DNA of 57,676 nucleotides from a bacterium (lineage in GTDB: Bacteria; Sumerlaeota; Sumerlaeia; MVZB01): contig JAJFUE010000061.1 of NCBI GenBank assembly GCA_021372575.1, forward strand, positions 1 through 57,676, in the 5' to 3' direction. Positions within the stretch are counted from its first letter, which is position 1. Every line of letters begins with the position of its first letter. Of the stretch, positions 1-8,451 are shown piece by piece. The position numbers and the translations under genes were made by a program. The notes under the pieces are model-generated. The model saw only the letters and a list, made by a program, of their open reading frames with translations, was not told the DNA's origin and ran no database searches.

Positions 1-30
1 GGTCCCTCGCACACGCTCGGGCTACTGCAT
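1..30 (+). repeat. Dispersed repeat family A, copy 1
   Basis: The core ACGCTCGGGCTACTGCAT, preceded by TCCCTCGC, recurs at 10881-10909, 10921-10941 (partial), 16203-16230 (diverged end), 28423-28451 and 32756-32784, always in the same orientation and always intergenic. This copy starts at the window edge, so its left part may be cut off. Function unknown. Confidence 0.85.
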
Positions 31-46
31 GAATGCACAATCCCCC

Positions 47-75
47 TTGACGTGGGTGTCCCCATTATGCATACT
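47..75 (+). promoter_or_regulatory. Candidate sigma-70-type promoter
   Basis: TTGACG at 47-52 and CATACT at 70-75 are separated by 17 nt. The -35 matches consensus at 5/6 and the -10 at 4/6. It would start a transcript near position 82, directly ahead of the structured leader and about 265 nt before the first gene. Assigned by eye only. Confidence 0.4.
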
Positions 76-89
76 TGGCTCACGCGGAA

Positions 90-270
90 AGGAGGTGGTC
101 CAATGTCCATACATAGTACCAGCGAGGTGGCTGAGACGTAAGTAGCCTCTTTTCGAGAATGCGGCTTGGGATCTTACGGAGAGGTGAAACCGTTAATCCC
201 ATCAGTCCACCGAATTTTGAACAACGCCCGCGGGTTGAGCCGCCAAGGACTCCCGCGGGCGTTTCATATT
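90..270 (+). ncRNA. Candidate structured leader RNA or small RNA
   Basis: Between the candidate promoter and the first gene lies a stretch with nested complementarity. GGTGG (94-98) pairs with CCACC (207-211) as a closing helix. CGTAAG (137-142) pairs with CTTACG (173-178) around AGCC/GGCT (144-147/163-166) and a small CTC/GAG tip. It ends in an intrinsic terminator. The layout of aptamer-like domain followed by terminator and then a gene suits a riboswitch or attenuator, or a free small RNA. I do not recognise a known class. An alternative reading is a tiny ORF (67-141, 24 codons) containing an internal AUG at 103 that follows an unusually perfect Shine-Dalgarno stretch, AAAGGAGGTGGTCC. Confidence 0.35.
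223..270 (+). terminator. Intrinsic terminator in the leader of the first gene
   Basis: AACGCCCGCGGG (223-234) is perfectly complementary to CCCGCGGGCGTT (252-263), a 12-bp stem with a 17-nt loop. It is followed by a T-rich tract (TTTCATATTTTT). It sits about 75 nt ahead of the gene starting at 346, so it either ends an upstream small RNA or acts as an attenuator. Confidence 0.7.
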
Positions 271-345
271 TTTCGTTGAATGCGCCGCGCGCCAATCCCA
301 CAATGAGAGATCGTTATCGGAAGTTTTTCGAGCCGGATATCTCAG

Positions 346-2607
346 ATGAATCAGTTGGCCCTCGCATGGGATCTCGCGCGTTATGCCCGTCGCGCCGCGT
401 TGGTTGCGATTCTCGTTTTTTCATCCGTCGCTTTCGCCGAGACGCAGGCCGAGGCCGGCGGCGAAGGCCGCGCCAGTGATGACGCCCTGCGCAAGATCAG
501 GATTCTCGAGAAACTGCTCGAACAAGAAAACCCGACCGAGCTTCCGGCCGAGGTCCTGGACGAGACGGCGGTCGAGCAGCTCGAGCCGCCGGGCGTCACG
601 TCGATCCTGCCCGATCCGGGCGACGACGAAGTGAGCGTGACGCTGGACGCGATCCGCGTGACGTTCGACCAGGACATGGACACGAGCCACTCGTGGGTCG
701 GCGAAGGGCCCGATTTCCCGCCGCTGCGCAAGGGCCAGCGGCCGCGCTGGATCGACTTGCGCACGTGCATTTATCCGGCCGAGCTCAAGCCGGGCAAGTT
801 TTACCGGATGCAGATCAATTCGAAGACGGAGCATGGGTTCCGTTCGAAAAGAGGCCAGATCGACGCCGAGCCGGTTCCGATCTGGTTCGTCACGCAAGGG
901 GCGGATCTCGAGACCGCGCGGCGGGGCCTGAGGCCGCAGGTCGCGCGCATGGAACCCGACTCCGGCGACGGCGAAGTCGATCCCGCGACGAGCGAATTGC
1001 GCGTCACGTTCAATGTGCCGATGGGGAACGGCAGCGCTTTTGTCGGCGCCGGAGAACACTACCCTGAGAGCCCGGATGGCGAACAGCCGCACTGGTCGGC
1101 CGACCACCGCACGTGCATCCTGCCGGTGCGGCTGGAGGGCGACTGGGAGTATCAGCTCGCATTGAACGGCAACGGCCGAAGCGATTTCCAGAGCGCGGCC
1201 GGCGTGCCGCTGGATCCGATCTTCTGGACGTTCCAGACAAAGAAGGCGCTGGCCGCCGCGGGCGCGACCAGTTCGACGCTTTCGATTTCGGTCGATCCGC
1301 GCGTCGAGCTCATCAGCATCATCTTCCGGCTGGCGGGCAATCCCGAATACAACCGCGGTGCGGTGGCGTCGTATAACGACGACGTCGAGCGGTGGTTCGG
1401 CGGCCGCAAGCAACACGCGGCGGTGAAGCTGGCAGGCAAACTGCGCAACAGTTACGGCGTCGGCTTCGACGCGCCGATGAGCCTTGCGATCCGCATGCCG
1501 CAGGCGATGAGCGACCTCGCCGGCGACGCGCCGTGGCGGATCGACGCCGAGGGGATCGACGCGCGTTGGCAGCCGGCGGAACTCAAGGAATTCTGCGAGC
1601 AGGCGCGGTTGTTCGCGCAGGCGAGCCGGTTCGACAAGTTCTTCGCCGACCATGCGGACTTTTACAAGGAGGCGTGCGACGAGGCGCGGCGCGTCATCGA
1701 ACGCGACGTGAGGCTGGACTGGTTCGACAAGTTTTTCGGCGCGCGGCCGGGGGCGGACTTCCGGATCGCGATCGCGCCGTTGACCGGCGGCGGCAACTAC
1801 GGGCCGAGCCGCCGCGTCGGCAAGCGCGAGGAGATGTACTGCATTTTGGGGGTCTGGTTCACCGATCGCTACGGCGGGCCGGCGTTCAGCCGCGAGGCTT
1901 CCGGCGTCGTCGCGCACGAGTTCAACCATTCGTATTCGAATCCGGTCGTGTTCAGGCACATGAACGAGCTGCGCTCGGCGGGCGTGGTTTTGTTCAAGCC
2001 GGTCGCGGCCAGGATGCGGCGGCAGGCTTACGGGCATTGGGAGACGATGATGATCGAGTCGCTCGTGCGCGCGGCGCAGGTGCGTTACGTGCGCGAGGTG
2101 CGCGGGCCGTTCTGGGGCCAGCAGGCGCTCAAGGAGGAAGTCAGCCGCGGCTTCACGTGGACGCCGGGGCTGGTCGATTTGTTTGACGAATACCAGAAAG
2201 ACCGCGCGAAATACCCGACGCTCGAAAGTTTCTTCCCGCGCGTGGTCGAGTTTTTCAATGAATACAGCAAAAAGACGCCGGACAAGACCAAGCCGATGGT
2301 TGTGGAGCTGATTCCCGCCGACGGCGCGAACAACGTGGACCCGGCGATGACCGAATTGCGCGTGACGTTCGACCGGCCGATGGGCCCCGGTGTGTCATGG
2401 GTCGGCGGCGGGCCGAGTTTTCCGGAGATTCCCGCGGGCGCGAAACCGGGATGGAGCGCCGACCGCAAGACCTGCGCGCTGCCGGTGAAGCTCAAACCCG
2501 GCACCGATTACGTTCTCAACCTGAACAGCTTTTTATTTAAAAATTTTCAGGATTCCAAAGGCGTGCCCCTCGAACCGGTCGAATGGAAATTCAGGACGAA
2601 GGAATGA
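346..2607 (+). CDS. Secreted DUF4932 metallopeptidase-like protein with three Ig-like domains
   Basis: This 753-aa exported protein begins with a signal peptide (basic ARYARR, then a hydrophobic run ending VAFA at about residue 31). Three similar SbsA/Big_5-type Ig-like modules follow the pattern of a P.DG...V.....LRVTFD.PM opening, a WSAD/WIDLRTC middle and a W/WFxT close. Two lie before the catalytic region (about 85-190 and 200-300) and one after it (about 655-753). The middle (about 310-640) resembles DUF4932 and carries HEFNH at residues 524-528, a zinc-metallopeptidase HExxH signature, with E at 566 region (HWETMMIESL) downstream. Likely periplasmic or cell-surface hydrolase; substrate unknown. 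No strong Shine-Dalgarno precedes the ATG, and a structured leader lies upstream. The gene call is secure; peptidase activity is inferred. Confidence 0.85.
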   Translation: MNQLALAWDLARYARRAALVAILVFSSVAFAETQAEAGGEGRASDDALRKIRILEKLLEQENPTELPAEVLDETAVEQLEPPGVTSILPDPGDDEVSVTLDAIRVTFDQDMDTSHSWVGEGPDFPPLRKGQRPRWIDLRTCIYPAELKPGKFYRMQINSKTEHGFRSKRGQIDAEPVPIWFVTQGADLETARRGLRPQVARMEPDSGDGEVDPATSELRVTFNVPMGNGSAFVGAGEHYPESPDGEQPHWSADHRTCILPVRLEGDWEYQLALNGNGRSDFQSAAGVPLDPIFWTFQTKKALAAAGATSSTLSISVDPRVELISIIFRLAGNPEYNRGAVASYNDDVERWFGGRKQHAAVKLAGKLRNSYGVGFDAPMSLAIRMPQAMSDLAGDAPWRIDAEGIDARWQPAELKEFCEQARLFAQASRFDKFFADHADFYKEACDEARRVIERDVRLDWFDKFFGARPGADFRIAIAPLTGGGNYGPSRRVGKREEMYCILGVWFTDRYGGPAFSREASGVVAHEFNHSYSNPVVFRHMNELRSAGVVLFKPVAARMRRQAYGHWETMMIESLVRAAQVRYVREVRGPFWGQQALKEEVSRGFTWTPGLVDLFDEYQKDRAKYPTLESFFPRVVEFFNEYSKKTPDKTKPMVVELIPADGANNVDPAMTELRVTFDRPMGPGVSWVGGGPSFPEIPAGAKPGWSADRKTCALPVKLKPGTDYVLNLNSFLFKNFQDSKGVPLEPVEWKFRTKE

Positions 2608-2640
2608 GGGAGCTTGGGCATGTTACGGAAATGGTTCGGC

Positions 2641-2764
2641 CGTCCCTCCGGGACTTGTGTTTTTATTGGGATTTTCCCCGCCACTGTCGTGGCGGGCTGA
2701 AAGCGGTCGTCCCTGCGGGACTTTTTCAACACCCTGTTCGTTTCGTGTATTTCGTGACCTGCAT
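2641..2764. repeat. Intergenic hairpins and repeat C copy between convergent genes
   Basis: The short gap between two converging genes holds two copies of a small palindrome of the form GTCCCTNCGGGAC (2642-2654 and 2709-2721), a perfect 8-bp hairpin CCCGCCAC/GTGGCGGG (2677-2684/2689-2696), and a family C copy (TTTCGTGTATTTCGTGACCT, from about 2741) that abuts the gpx stop codon. The hairpin may end transcription from either side, though no clean T-tract follows it. Confidence 0.6.
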
Positions 2765-3256
2765 TTATTTCTTCTTTAGCTCCGCCTCGATCGCACTGAC
2801 CAGTTCCTTGTCTTCCGGCGTGGTATTTGAGCCGTAACGGGCGGCGATTTTGCCGGTGCGGTCGATGAGGAACTTGTTGAAATTCCAGCTGATCGCGCCG
2901 CCGAAGGGGTGGTCGGCTTTTTTGTTCGTCAGATAGGCGTAGAGCGGGTGCTGGTCCTTGCCGCGCACGCTGATCTTGGAGAACATCGGGAACGTGACGT
3001 TGTATTTCGTCGAGCAGAACGCCTTGATTTCGGCGTCGGTGCCGGGCTCCTGGTGCATGAAATTGTTGGCGGGGAAGCCGAGGATGACGAACCCGCGATC
3101 CTTGTAGGTTTCGTAGAGTTTTTCGAGGCCGGCATATTGTTTGGTGAAGCCGCATTTGCTGGCGACGTTGACGACGAGGGCGACGTTGCCCTTGAATTCG
3201 CCGAGGTTCACGTCGCGACCGTCGATGTTTTTCATCGTGAAATCGTAGATCGACAT
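2765..3256 (-). CDS. gpx: Glutathione peroxidase family protein (thioredoxin-dependent type)
   Basis: This 163-aa protein reduces hydrogen or lipid peroxides using thiols. Peroxidatic Cys35 lies in SKCGFT, the Trp/Asn of the active site are W124-N125 in SWNFNKF, and a probable resolving Cys81 sits in CSTKYNVTFPMF. The Gln-containing loop, usually FPCNQF, reads FPANNF here, so the usual Gln65 is Asn, a variant I believe occurs in some bacterial GPx subfamilies. The start at 3256 is chosen because AGGAG lies just upstream and the family alignment begins there; the same frame stays open far upstream without GPx homology. Monocistronic by appearance. No signal peptide, so cytoplasmic. Confidence 0.93.
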   Translation of the reverse strand: MSIYDFTMKNIDGRDVNLGEFKGNVALVVNVASKCGFTKQYAGLEKLYETYKDRGFVILGFPANNFMHQEPGTDAEIKAFCSTKYNVTFPMFSKISVRGKDQHPLYAYLTNKKADHPFGGAISWNFNKFLIDRTGKIAARYGSNTTPEDKELVSAIEAELKKK

Positions 3257-3321
3257 GATGGGGTGCTCCTGTGAATTTTTTGCGCTCGCATGATTATAGC
3301 AAACGGCGCATTTCGGGGCGG

Positions 3322-4149
3322 TCACATTTCGATCTGCGGGAAAATCGCCTGTTCGATGCGCTCGGCGTAGGCGCGCGCGATGCGGTATTTGAGCCACCAG
3401 AAGGGGACCGTCATCGGCAAGGTCATCATCACGAGAGTCATCGTGCTTGGCCCGCCTCGGTTTCCCGAAGCTTCGGACCACGACGCGCAAAGCCCGATGT
3501 AGATCACCATCAGCCAGAACACGAACAGGGCGTAAATAAAGACGAGCATGACCTGGCGGCGCAGCGCGGTGATGCGCGAGTCGGTCGATACATACAACGC
3601 CGCCTGCACCCAGTGCGTCATGTAGAGGGTCAGGATCGCATTCATGCCGACGAGCGCATAGCCAAACAGGAAATAACCGCATGCCGGGAAGAAAAGCAGG
3701 TGCGCAAACATCAATCCGGCCATGAACAAGGCGATAAAAACGGCAGGCGTCCAGATCCTTTTCGCGCCGATCAACTGGCAGATTTCGATCGGGCGCAGTT
3801 CGGACATCACCATGTCGCACAGCCGGCGCCGGCGCGTTGCCGGCGAAGCCAGCCAGCCCAGCTTGAGGCCGTACAGCAGGCAAGCCCCCTCGAGCGTAAT
3901 CCAGCCCATCACCAGGTTGAATGCGAACGTCTCCTCGATCTGGTCGTCGCGCGGGCCGCGCAACCAGTACATGCGGTAGAGCCACCAGATCGGAATGAGC
4001 GCCGTCATTGCGGCGACGAGGATTTCGTACTTCCTGCGCGGTTTTGTCCGCACAAGCTCGAGGATCGGGGAGGCATTGCGCGTGAAGAAGATGTCGCGCG
4101 GGCGGATCGGGTGGCGGAGCGGCTTGAGGTCGATGTCGGGTTCGGCCAT
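3322..4149 (-). CDS. Multi-pass membrane protein of unknown function
   Basis: This 275-aa protein has about five hydrophobic segments (near residues 45-60, 80-100, 133-155, 160-180, 200-225, and a weaker one near 240-255) and a basic cytoplasmic-looking N-terminus. The stretch MVMSELRPIEICQLIGAKR before a membrane segment faintly recalls ABC-2-type permeases, where a 'TPLS..E...GK' segment precedes a helix, but this is too weak for a call. It begins 1 bp after the stop of the neighbouring membrane/SLT-like gene, so the two are almost certainly co-transcribed. No ATP-binding partner is adjacent. Confidence 0.8.
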   Translation of the reverse strand: MAEPDIDLKPLRHPIRPRDIFFTRNASPILELVRTKPRRKYEILVAAMTALIPIWWLYRMYWLRGPRDDQIEETFAFNLVMGWITLEGACLLYGLKLGWLASPATRRRRLCDMVMSELRPIEICQLIGAKRIWTPAVFIALFMAGLMFAHLLFFPACGYFLFGYALVGMNAILTLYMTHWVQAALYVSTDSRITALRRQVMLVFIYALFVFWLMVIYIGLCASWSEASGNRGGPSTMTLVMMTLPMTVPFWWLKYRIARAYAERIEQAIFPQIEM

Positions 4150-4150
4150 G

Positions 4151-5383
4151 TCACTTGCCCTCCAGTGCGCGGCGGCAGTCGGGCGATTCCATGAACTTTT
4201 TCACGCGCAGGCCGAAGTCGTTCGGTTTGGGATCGGCCTTGGGATGCGAATGGTCGCGGCCGATATTAAAGAGCGTCGCGAGGATTTCAGGCCGATGGTC
4301 GATGGGGAATTCGGCGCGCCGCCACTGGTGGCGGAAGTCCACAATGATCATTGTGGCGATTTCAAGATTGCCTGTCAGTGTTAGCAAATCGCGTTCATGC
4401 CCTTCGCGGTTCGCGAGTGACTCGCATTGCGACGGCCTGATCTGGCACAGGCCGATCCTGCCGTCGAAATTTTTTGCATCGCCGAATTCGTTGTAAATCG
4501 AGCGCTTGCGGTTGATCGCGAGGCCGAAGCGGTCCATGAAGTCGCCCGTCCAGCGCGAGCGTTCGCGCGTCTGCGAGACGTAGATGATCCCGGCAAGCAG
4601 GTTGGGATCGAGTTTGGCCGAGCGTGCGGCTTCGGTGATGTGCGCGCGGTTTTGACGGATGAGCTCGAGCGCCTGGCGGTGCGAGACGCGCGGCAGGCCC
4701 AGCCACCACGGCGCAAATATGAGCGTAAACACGGCGGTGGATGTCGCCCAGCGCATGGCGCGTTGCCGTGCCGTGATGATCGGCGCGGGGAACCGGCTCG
4801 CCTCGGAAAACGCCAGGCCATAAACGAGCGTCGCGCCGAGAAAGTGCGATTGCGGGTAAACGATCGCCATTAAATATTCGGCGATCATAACGCTGCCGAA
4901 CGGCCATCGGCCTGCGAGCGACAGCGGATAGGATTTGACCGTCCAGAAATGAAACCACAGGCACAGGGCGAACGCCGTGCCGGCGAAGATGCGGTCGATG
5001 AGGCCGCCGAAACGGATGCGGTCGCCGTTGCGCGCGGCGCGGATCACGTGCGTCGCCAGCCACACCATGCACATCACGCCGAGCGCGATCGTCCAGCGGC
5101 TGTTTGTGTTGGACCCGAGCTTCCATGCCGCAAGCTCGTTGCGCAGCCGCACCGTCAGGAAATAAAACGCGGGCAGCGCGATGCCGTAGAGCGCCGCGCA
5201 ATAATAATGGAGCATCGTGTGGGTCGGCGTGGTCGGGCGCAGGTCGAAGTGTTTGTCGCGCAGCTGGGCGAGGCGGTGGCAGAAAAACACGACCAGCACC
5301 GGGTAGTTCAGCCAGCCGTAACCGAAAAACACAACCCCGGCGACCGACCAGACGTTGACGACGTATTCCGCGAACTTATCCAT
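4151..5383 (-). CDS. Membrane protein with C-terminal lysozyme-like (SLT/DUF1402-like) domain
   Basis: The protein has 410 aa. The first roughly 240 residues contain six or so membrane segments. The C-terminal part reads LDPNLLAGIIYVSQTRER, then IGLCQIRPSQ, then ILATLFNIGRD, matching the order of lysozyme-like transglycosylase motifs (opening helix with catalytic Glu, GxxQI, and an A.xYNxG-type motif). At the place where a catalytic Glu would be expected (YVEQT in relatives, from memory) it has Ser (YVSQT), so activity may be lost or another Glu may be used. It overlaps the upstream glycosyltransferase gene by 8 bp and abuts the next gene, making a three-gene envelope operon. The function is inferred from the pattern only. 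Confidence 0.65.
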   Translation of the reverse strand: MDKFAEYVVNVWSVAGVVFFGYGWLNYPVLVVFFCHRLAQLRDKHFDLRPTTPTHTMLHYYCAALYGIALPAFYFLTVRLRNELAAWKLGSNTNSRWTIALGVMCMVWLATHVIRAARNGDRIRFGGLIDRIFAGTAFALCLWFHFWTVKSYPLSLAGRWPFGSVMIAEYLMAIVYPQSHFLGATLVYGLAFSEASRFPAPIITARQRAMRWATSTAVFTLIFAPWWLGLPRVSHRQALELIRQNRAHITEAARSAKLDPNLLAGIIYVSQTRERSRWTGDFMDRFGLAINRKRSIYNEFGDAKNFDGRIGLCQIRPSQCESLANREGHERDLLTLTGNLEIATMIIVDFRHQWRRAEFPIDHRPEILATLFNIGRDHSHPKADPKPNDFGLRVKKFMESPDCRRALEGK

Positions 5384-7901
5384 TTCGGCCGCCGATTCGC
5401 GTCGATCTGAATTCGAACGGGCTCAGCGCAAGGCCGATGATGAGCGCCAGCGCGAGCGCGATGTCGCCGCGGCGCATGGGCGGGTACCCTTTGACTTCGG
5501 CGAGGTTGAAAACGATTTTGGGCGGTTTCGCGGAGGGGCGCTTTGGCTGCCTGGCCTCGATGCGGATCGCGTCGAAGCCGCGGCGGTCGAGCCGAAATTT
5601 TTGGACGAACGGCTTAGTCCGCGGCGCATTTTCCATGCGCGCGACGGTTTTCCATTTTCCATTTCGATGGACGCGGACGCGGTATTTTTCGCAATCGAGC
5701 TTGATCCACGATAGCTCGAGCCAGCCGGCGGCGATCGGTGATTTCCAGTCGAGCTCGATCCACGGGTTTGGCTCGCTGCCCGCCGACCAGCCCGTGTTCA
5801 GCTTGCCGTCGAGCACGCGCCACGCGGTTTCGGTGGTCGCCTGCGAGCTCGTCCGAATCGCGGACGGCGGGTTTTTGGCGAAGAAGGCGTTCGGCGCCGG
5901 GCGCGGCGTTGCGCGCTGATAAAGCAGGTAACGGCGGGTTCCGTGCACGGCCTCGCGGACGAGGCGGTAAGCGGGATTTCCGACAAGCGCCGACTGATAC
6001 GGTTCGAGGGCGTTCGCGGAGTCGGCGACGAGGTCGGGCTGGAAGGCAGTGAGCTGCCCGGTCGTGATGAGCAGCGTGTGCCGGACGCGGTTGCGCATGC
6101 CTTCGCCGTAGAGGACCAGCGAGAAACGCCCAAACGAGCGCGCCAGCACGGTCCCGGGCGGCGCGGCGTTGATCGCGTCCTCAAATCCGGGCAGGGTGAG
6201 TTCCGGGCGGGCGTGGTCGGTCTCGAGCCAGTAACGCTCGGCGATGAGCTCGGCGGTGAAGTAGGAATTCACAAGCAGGGTCGCGAGGAACAGAACGCCC
6301 ATGGCGCGGCGGCAGACGGGCGGGCCGATGCTCATCAGCCCGGCCGCGGATGCGATCATGATGCCGAACACGAACAGGTTGTAGCGCGGCTCGCGGGCGG
6401 TCAACGCCGCCCACGTGACCCAGCCAAGGAGCATGATCAAAAAACAAAACGCGTGGGCGGCGGCGAGGGGCGTGTTTTTTTTGCGATTTCGAATCGCGAA
6501 AAAAAGCGGGATGAAGGGAATCATATACATGAACGCGGCGAGGGTGCCGCCCCAGGACTGGCTCCAGCGGAACTTTTCGACGAACGGGTAATACCACCAC
6601 TGGCGCGGCGCGCTGACGAACTCGGCTTCCTTGTCGGCGCGGAACGCCTGCGCGGGCTCGCCCTTGAAGATGACCTGGCCGGCGACGCTCACCTGGAAGG
6701 GGTAGAGCGGGTTATCGTGCAGCGTGCAGTTGCGGCAGAACCAGAACGCGGACGGCAGCAGCGCCAGCAGCATCAGGACCGCGCCGCGTATGAGAATCGC
6801 GCGCGCGGCGGGCTCGTTCATGCGCCGCACGACGATCCACGCGGCCCAGGCCGCGAACACGGGCGCGAAAAAGATGGCGTTGTATTTCGTTCCGATCGCG
6901 CAACCATAAACGAGGGATGAAAGCGACAGCCACATGCGCGGCCGTGGCGGCTCGCCGGCGTGCGCTTCCATCAGGAAGCATGCCGTGAGCAGCAGCAGCA
7001 TCGCCAGGAAGATGTCGTTGCCGATGACGAGCACCTGGTTGATCGTGACCGGCAGCAGGAAGAACGCGCTGCCGGCAAGCCACGCCGCCCATGCGTCGAA
7101 CCGCAGAAGGCGGCAGATGCGGGCGACGGCGAGCGAGCCGATGGCGGCGGAGATCAACTGCATCGCCGTGAGCGCCGCGAACGCCCGCGCGCAGATAAAA
7201 TAATAAAGCAACGCCTCGGCGTTGGACGGGTAATGGAACGCGTAATGCGGTGCGAAGTTGGCAGACAGGCGCCAGTCGCGCCACATGAGCGCGGTCGGCA
7301 GGTGATACCAGAGGCCGTCGTAGCCGCGATAGGACTGCTGGGTCGCGGCGGCGACGAGGAGCGCCATCGCGGCGAAAAGCATCAGGCCCGCGCCGCCGAG
7401 CGTGATGCCGATGAATGAGGGGCGCGGTGTTTGGGGCTGAATCGGCGCGGCCGGTTTTGGGAAGAGAAGCTTTGCGACCAGCAGCGCCGCAAGCAGGATG
7501 AGCAGCAGATTGTAAGGGCTCAGGCATGGCAGATTGGCGTAAAGGCTGATGAACGCGAGCAGATGAAACGGCAGAAGAAGCGCGAGGACGATCAGCGAAG
7601 CGAACGCGAGAAAGCGCGGCAGCGGATCGGCGATGCGAAGGTGGTCAACGATGCGGCGCGTGAGGATCCAGGCGACGATGAAGACGCCATACGCCAGCGC
7701 GGAGTCGTAAAGCCGGCCCTCGCGAATGTCGTTGAACAATTGAATGACGGTGTAAACGACCCACTCCGGCGAGATGCCGCCGAACTGGGGCTGAAGGTGG
7801 CGGATGTAGATCAGAAGGAGAGCGGTTGGCAGCGAAAGAAAAAGAACAAGCAGGGCCGCGGGGACAAGGGACCGGAAGCTGTTCTTCTGTTCCGCGGGCA
7901 T
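5376..7901 (-). CDS. GT39/ArnT-like integral membrane glycosyltransferase with discoidin-like tail
   Basis: This approximately 841-aa membrane protein has a dozen or more hydrophobic segments. Its first periplasmic loop carries YRGYDGLWYHLPTALMW and FHYPSNAEAL, resembling the D/E-containing loop of PMT/ArnT-type (GT-C) enzymes that take a sugar from a polyprenyl phosphate. Around residues 690-815 a beta-rich module (AWRVLDGKLNTGW, WIELDW, FDAIRIEA) resembles an F5/8 type C (discoidin) carbohydrate-binding domain, followed by a last membrane helix. The start at 7901 is preferred because GAAGAGG lies 5-11 nt upstream; an ATG at 7940 is possible. It heads the operon with the SLT-like and membrane proteins. 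It may glycosylate an envelope polymer or protein. Confidence 0.75.
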   Translation of the reverse strand: MPAEQKNSFRSLVPAALLVLFLSLPTALLLIYIRHLQPQFGGISPEWVVYTVIQLFNDIREGRLYDSALAYGVFIVAWILTRRIVDHLRIADPLPRFLAFASLIVLALLLPFHLLAFISLYANLPCLSPYNLLLILLAALLVAKLLFPKPAAPIQPQTPRPSFIGITLGGAGLMLFAAMALLVAAATQQSYRGYDGLWYHLPTALMWRDWRLSANFAPHYAFHYPSNAEALLYYFICARAFAALTAMQLISAAIGSLAVARICRLLRFDAWAAWLAGSAFFLLPVTINQVLVIGNDIFLAMLLLLTACFLMEAHAGEPPRPRMWLSLSSLVYGCAIGTKYNAIFFAPVFAAWAAWIVVRRMNEPAARAILIRGAVLMLLALLPSAFWFCRNCTLHDNPLYPFQVSVAGQVIFKGEPAQAFRADKEAEFVSAPRQWWYYPFVEKFRWSQSWGGTLAAFMYMIPFIPLFFAIRNRKKNTPLAAAHAFCFLIMLLGWVTWAALTAREPRYNLFVFGIMIASAAGLMSIGPPVCRRAMGVLFLATLLVNSYFTAELIAERYWLETDHARPELTLPGFEDAINAAPPGTVLARSFGRFSLVLYGEGMRNRVRHTLLITTGQLTAFQPDLVADSANALEPYQSALVGNPAYRLVREAVHGTRRYLLYQRATPRPAPNAFFAKNPPSAIRTSSQATTETAWRVLDGKLNTGWSAGSEPNPWIELDWKSPIAAGWLELSWIKLDCEKYRVRVHRNGKWKTVARMENAPRTKPFVQKFRLDRRGFDAIRIEARQPKRPSAKPPKIVFNLAEVKGYPPMRRGDIALALALIIGLALSPFEFRSTRIGGRNG

Positions 7902-8083
7902 CGGGGCCTCTTCGGGCGCAAACCTTCGGGTTCGCGCCATGGTCACCGAACAGTAACCCAGGGGCGGAATTCTGTCAATTTGCGGAAGGCGGCAGGCCGG
8001 CGATGGGCGGTTCGATGACGATGACGCCGCAAGTAAAAAATCCCGGATAGACTTAGCGCGGTCGAGCCGCAACCAAAAGACAA

Positions 8084-8190
8084 AATGCAGGTCACGAAAT
8101 TCACGAAATATTCACGAAAGCCACGAAAAGGAAAACCATGTTTGTCGCAGAGAAGCAGAGTTTGGCAAAGAAGCAGAGAAAAACAGGAGG
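8084..8190 (+). repeat. Composite dispersed repeat C+D
   Basis: CAGGTCACGAAATTCACGAA-type units (8088-8128) are followed by CAGAGAAGCAGAG-type units (8148-8190). The same order, C then D, occurs at 14578-14670 and 31622-31698; separate C pieces occur at 2741, 32107-32162 and about 51290; a D piece lies near 50550-50590. No coding sense is visible. Confidence 0.8.
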
Positions 8191-8223
8191 TAACAGAGAA
8201 AACGGAGAATGATTTGATTCAAA

Positions 8224-8439
8224 TTATTTCCCGCCCTCGTCCGGGACGTATTCCAGTAGGTCGCCGGGGGAACAGTTCAGGGCCTTGCAGATGACGTTGA
8301 GCGTCGAGAAGCGGATCGCCCGGGCGTTGTTGGTTTTGAGCACCGACAGGTTGTTGAGCGCGATACCGGTCTTTTCCGAAAGCTCGGTCAGTTTCATGCG
8401 GTTGTCGAGGAGGAGGTAGTCGAGACGGACGCGAATCAT
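8224..8439 (-). CDS. Small XRE-family (Cro/CI-type) transcriptional regulator
   Basis: A 71-aa protein that is essentially one helix-turn-helix domain: MKLTELSEKTGIALNNLSVLK followed by STLNVICKALNCSPGDLLEY. This is the YozG/HTH_26 type. It starts with ATG and a strong GGGGAGG 5-6 nt ahead, which lies at the tail of the preceding membrane protein gene 12 bp away, so the two are co-transcribed. In many bacteria such one-domain regulators sit next to DUF2975-type membrane proteins; here too the partner is a membrane protein of the right size. Probably an autoregulator; target unknown. Confidence 0.88.
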   Translation of the reverse strand: MIRVRLDYLLLDNRMKLTELSEKTGIALNNLSVLKTNNARAIRFSTLNVICKALNCSPGDLLEYVPDEGGK

Positions 8440-8451
8440 GATGGGCCTCCC

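Noticed and set aside
88-101. Similarity to the reverse complement of a 16S rRNA 3' end (AAAGGAGGTGGTCC)
   Set aside because: The match stops after 14 nt and the next bases do not follow 16S; it is simply a strong anti-SD complement.
2765-3985. N-terminally extended glutathione peroxidase of 406 residues
   Set aside because: The extension overlaps the neighbouring membrane protein in another frame and has no homology; GPx begins at 3256 with its own Shine-Dalgarno.
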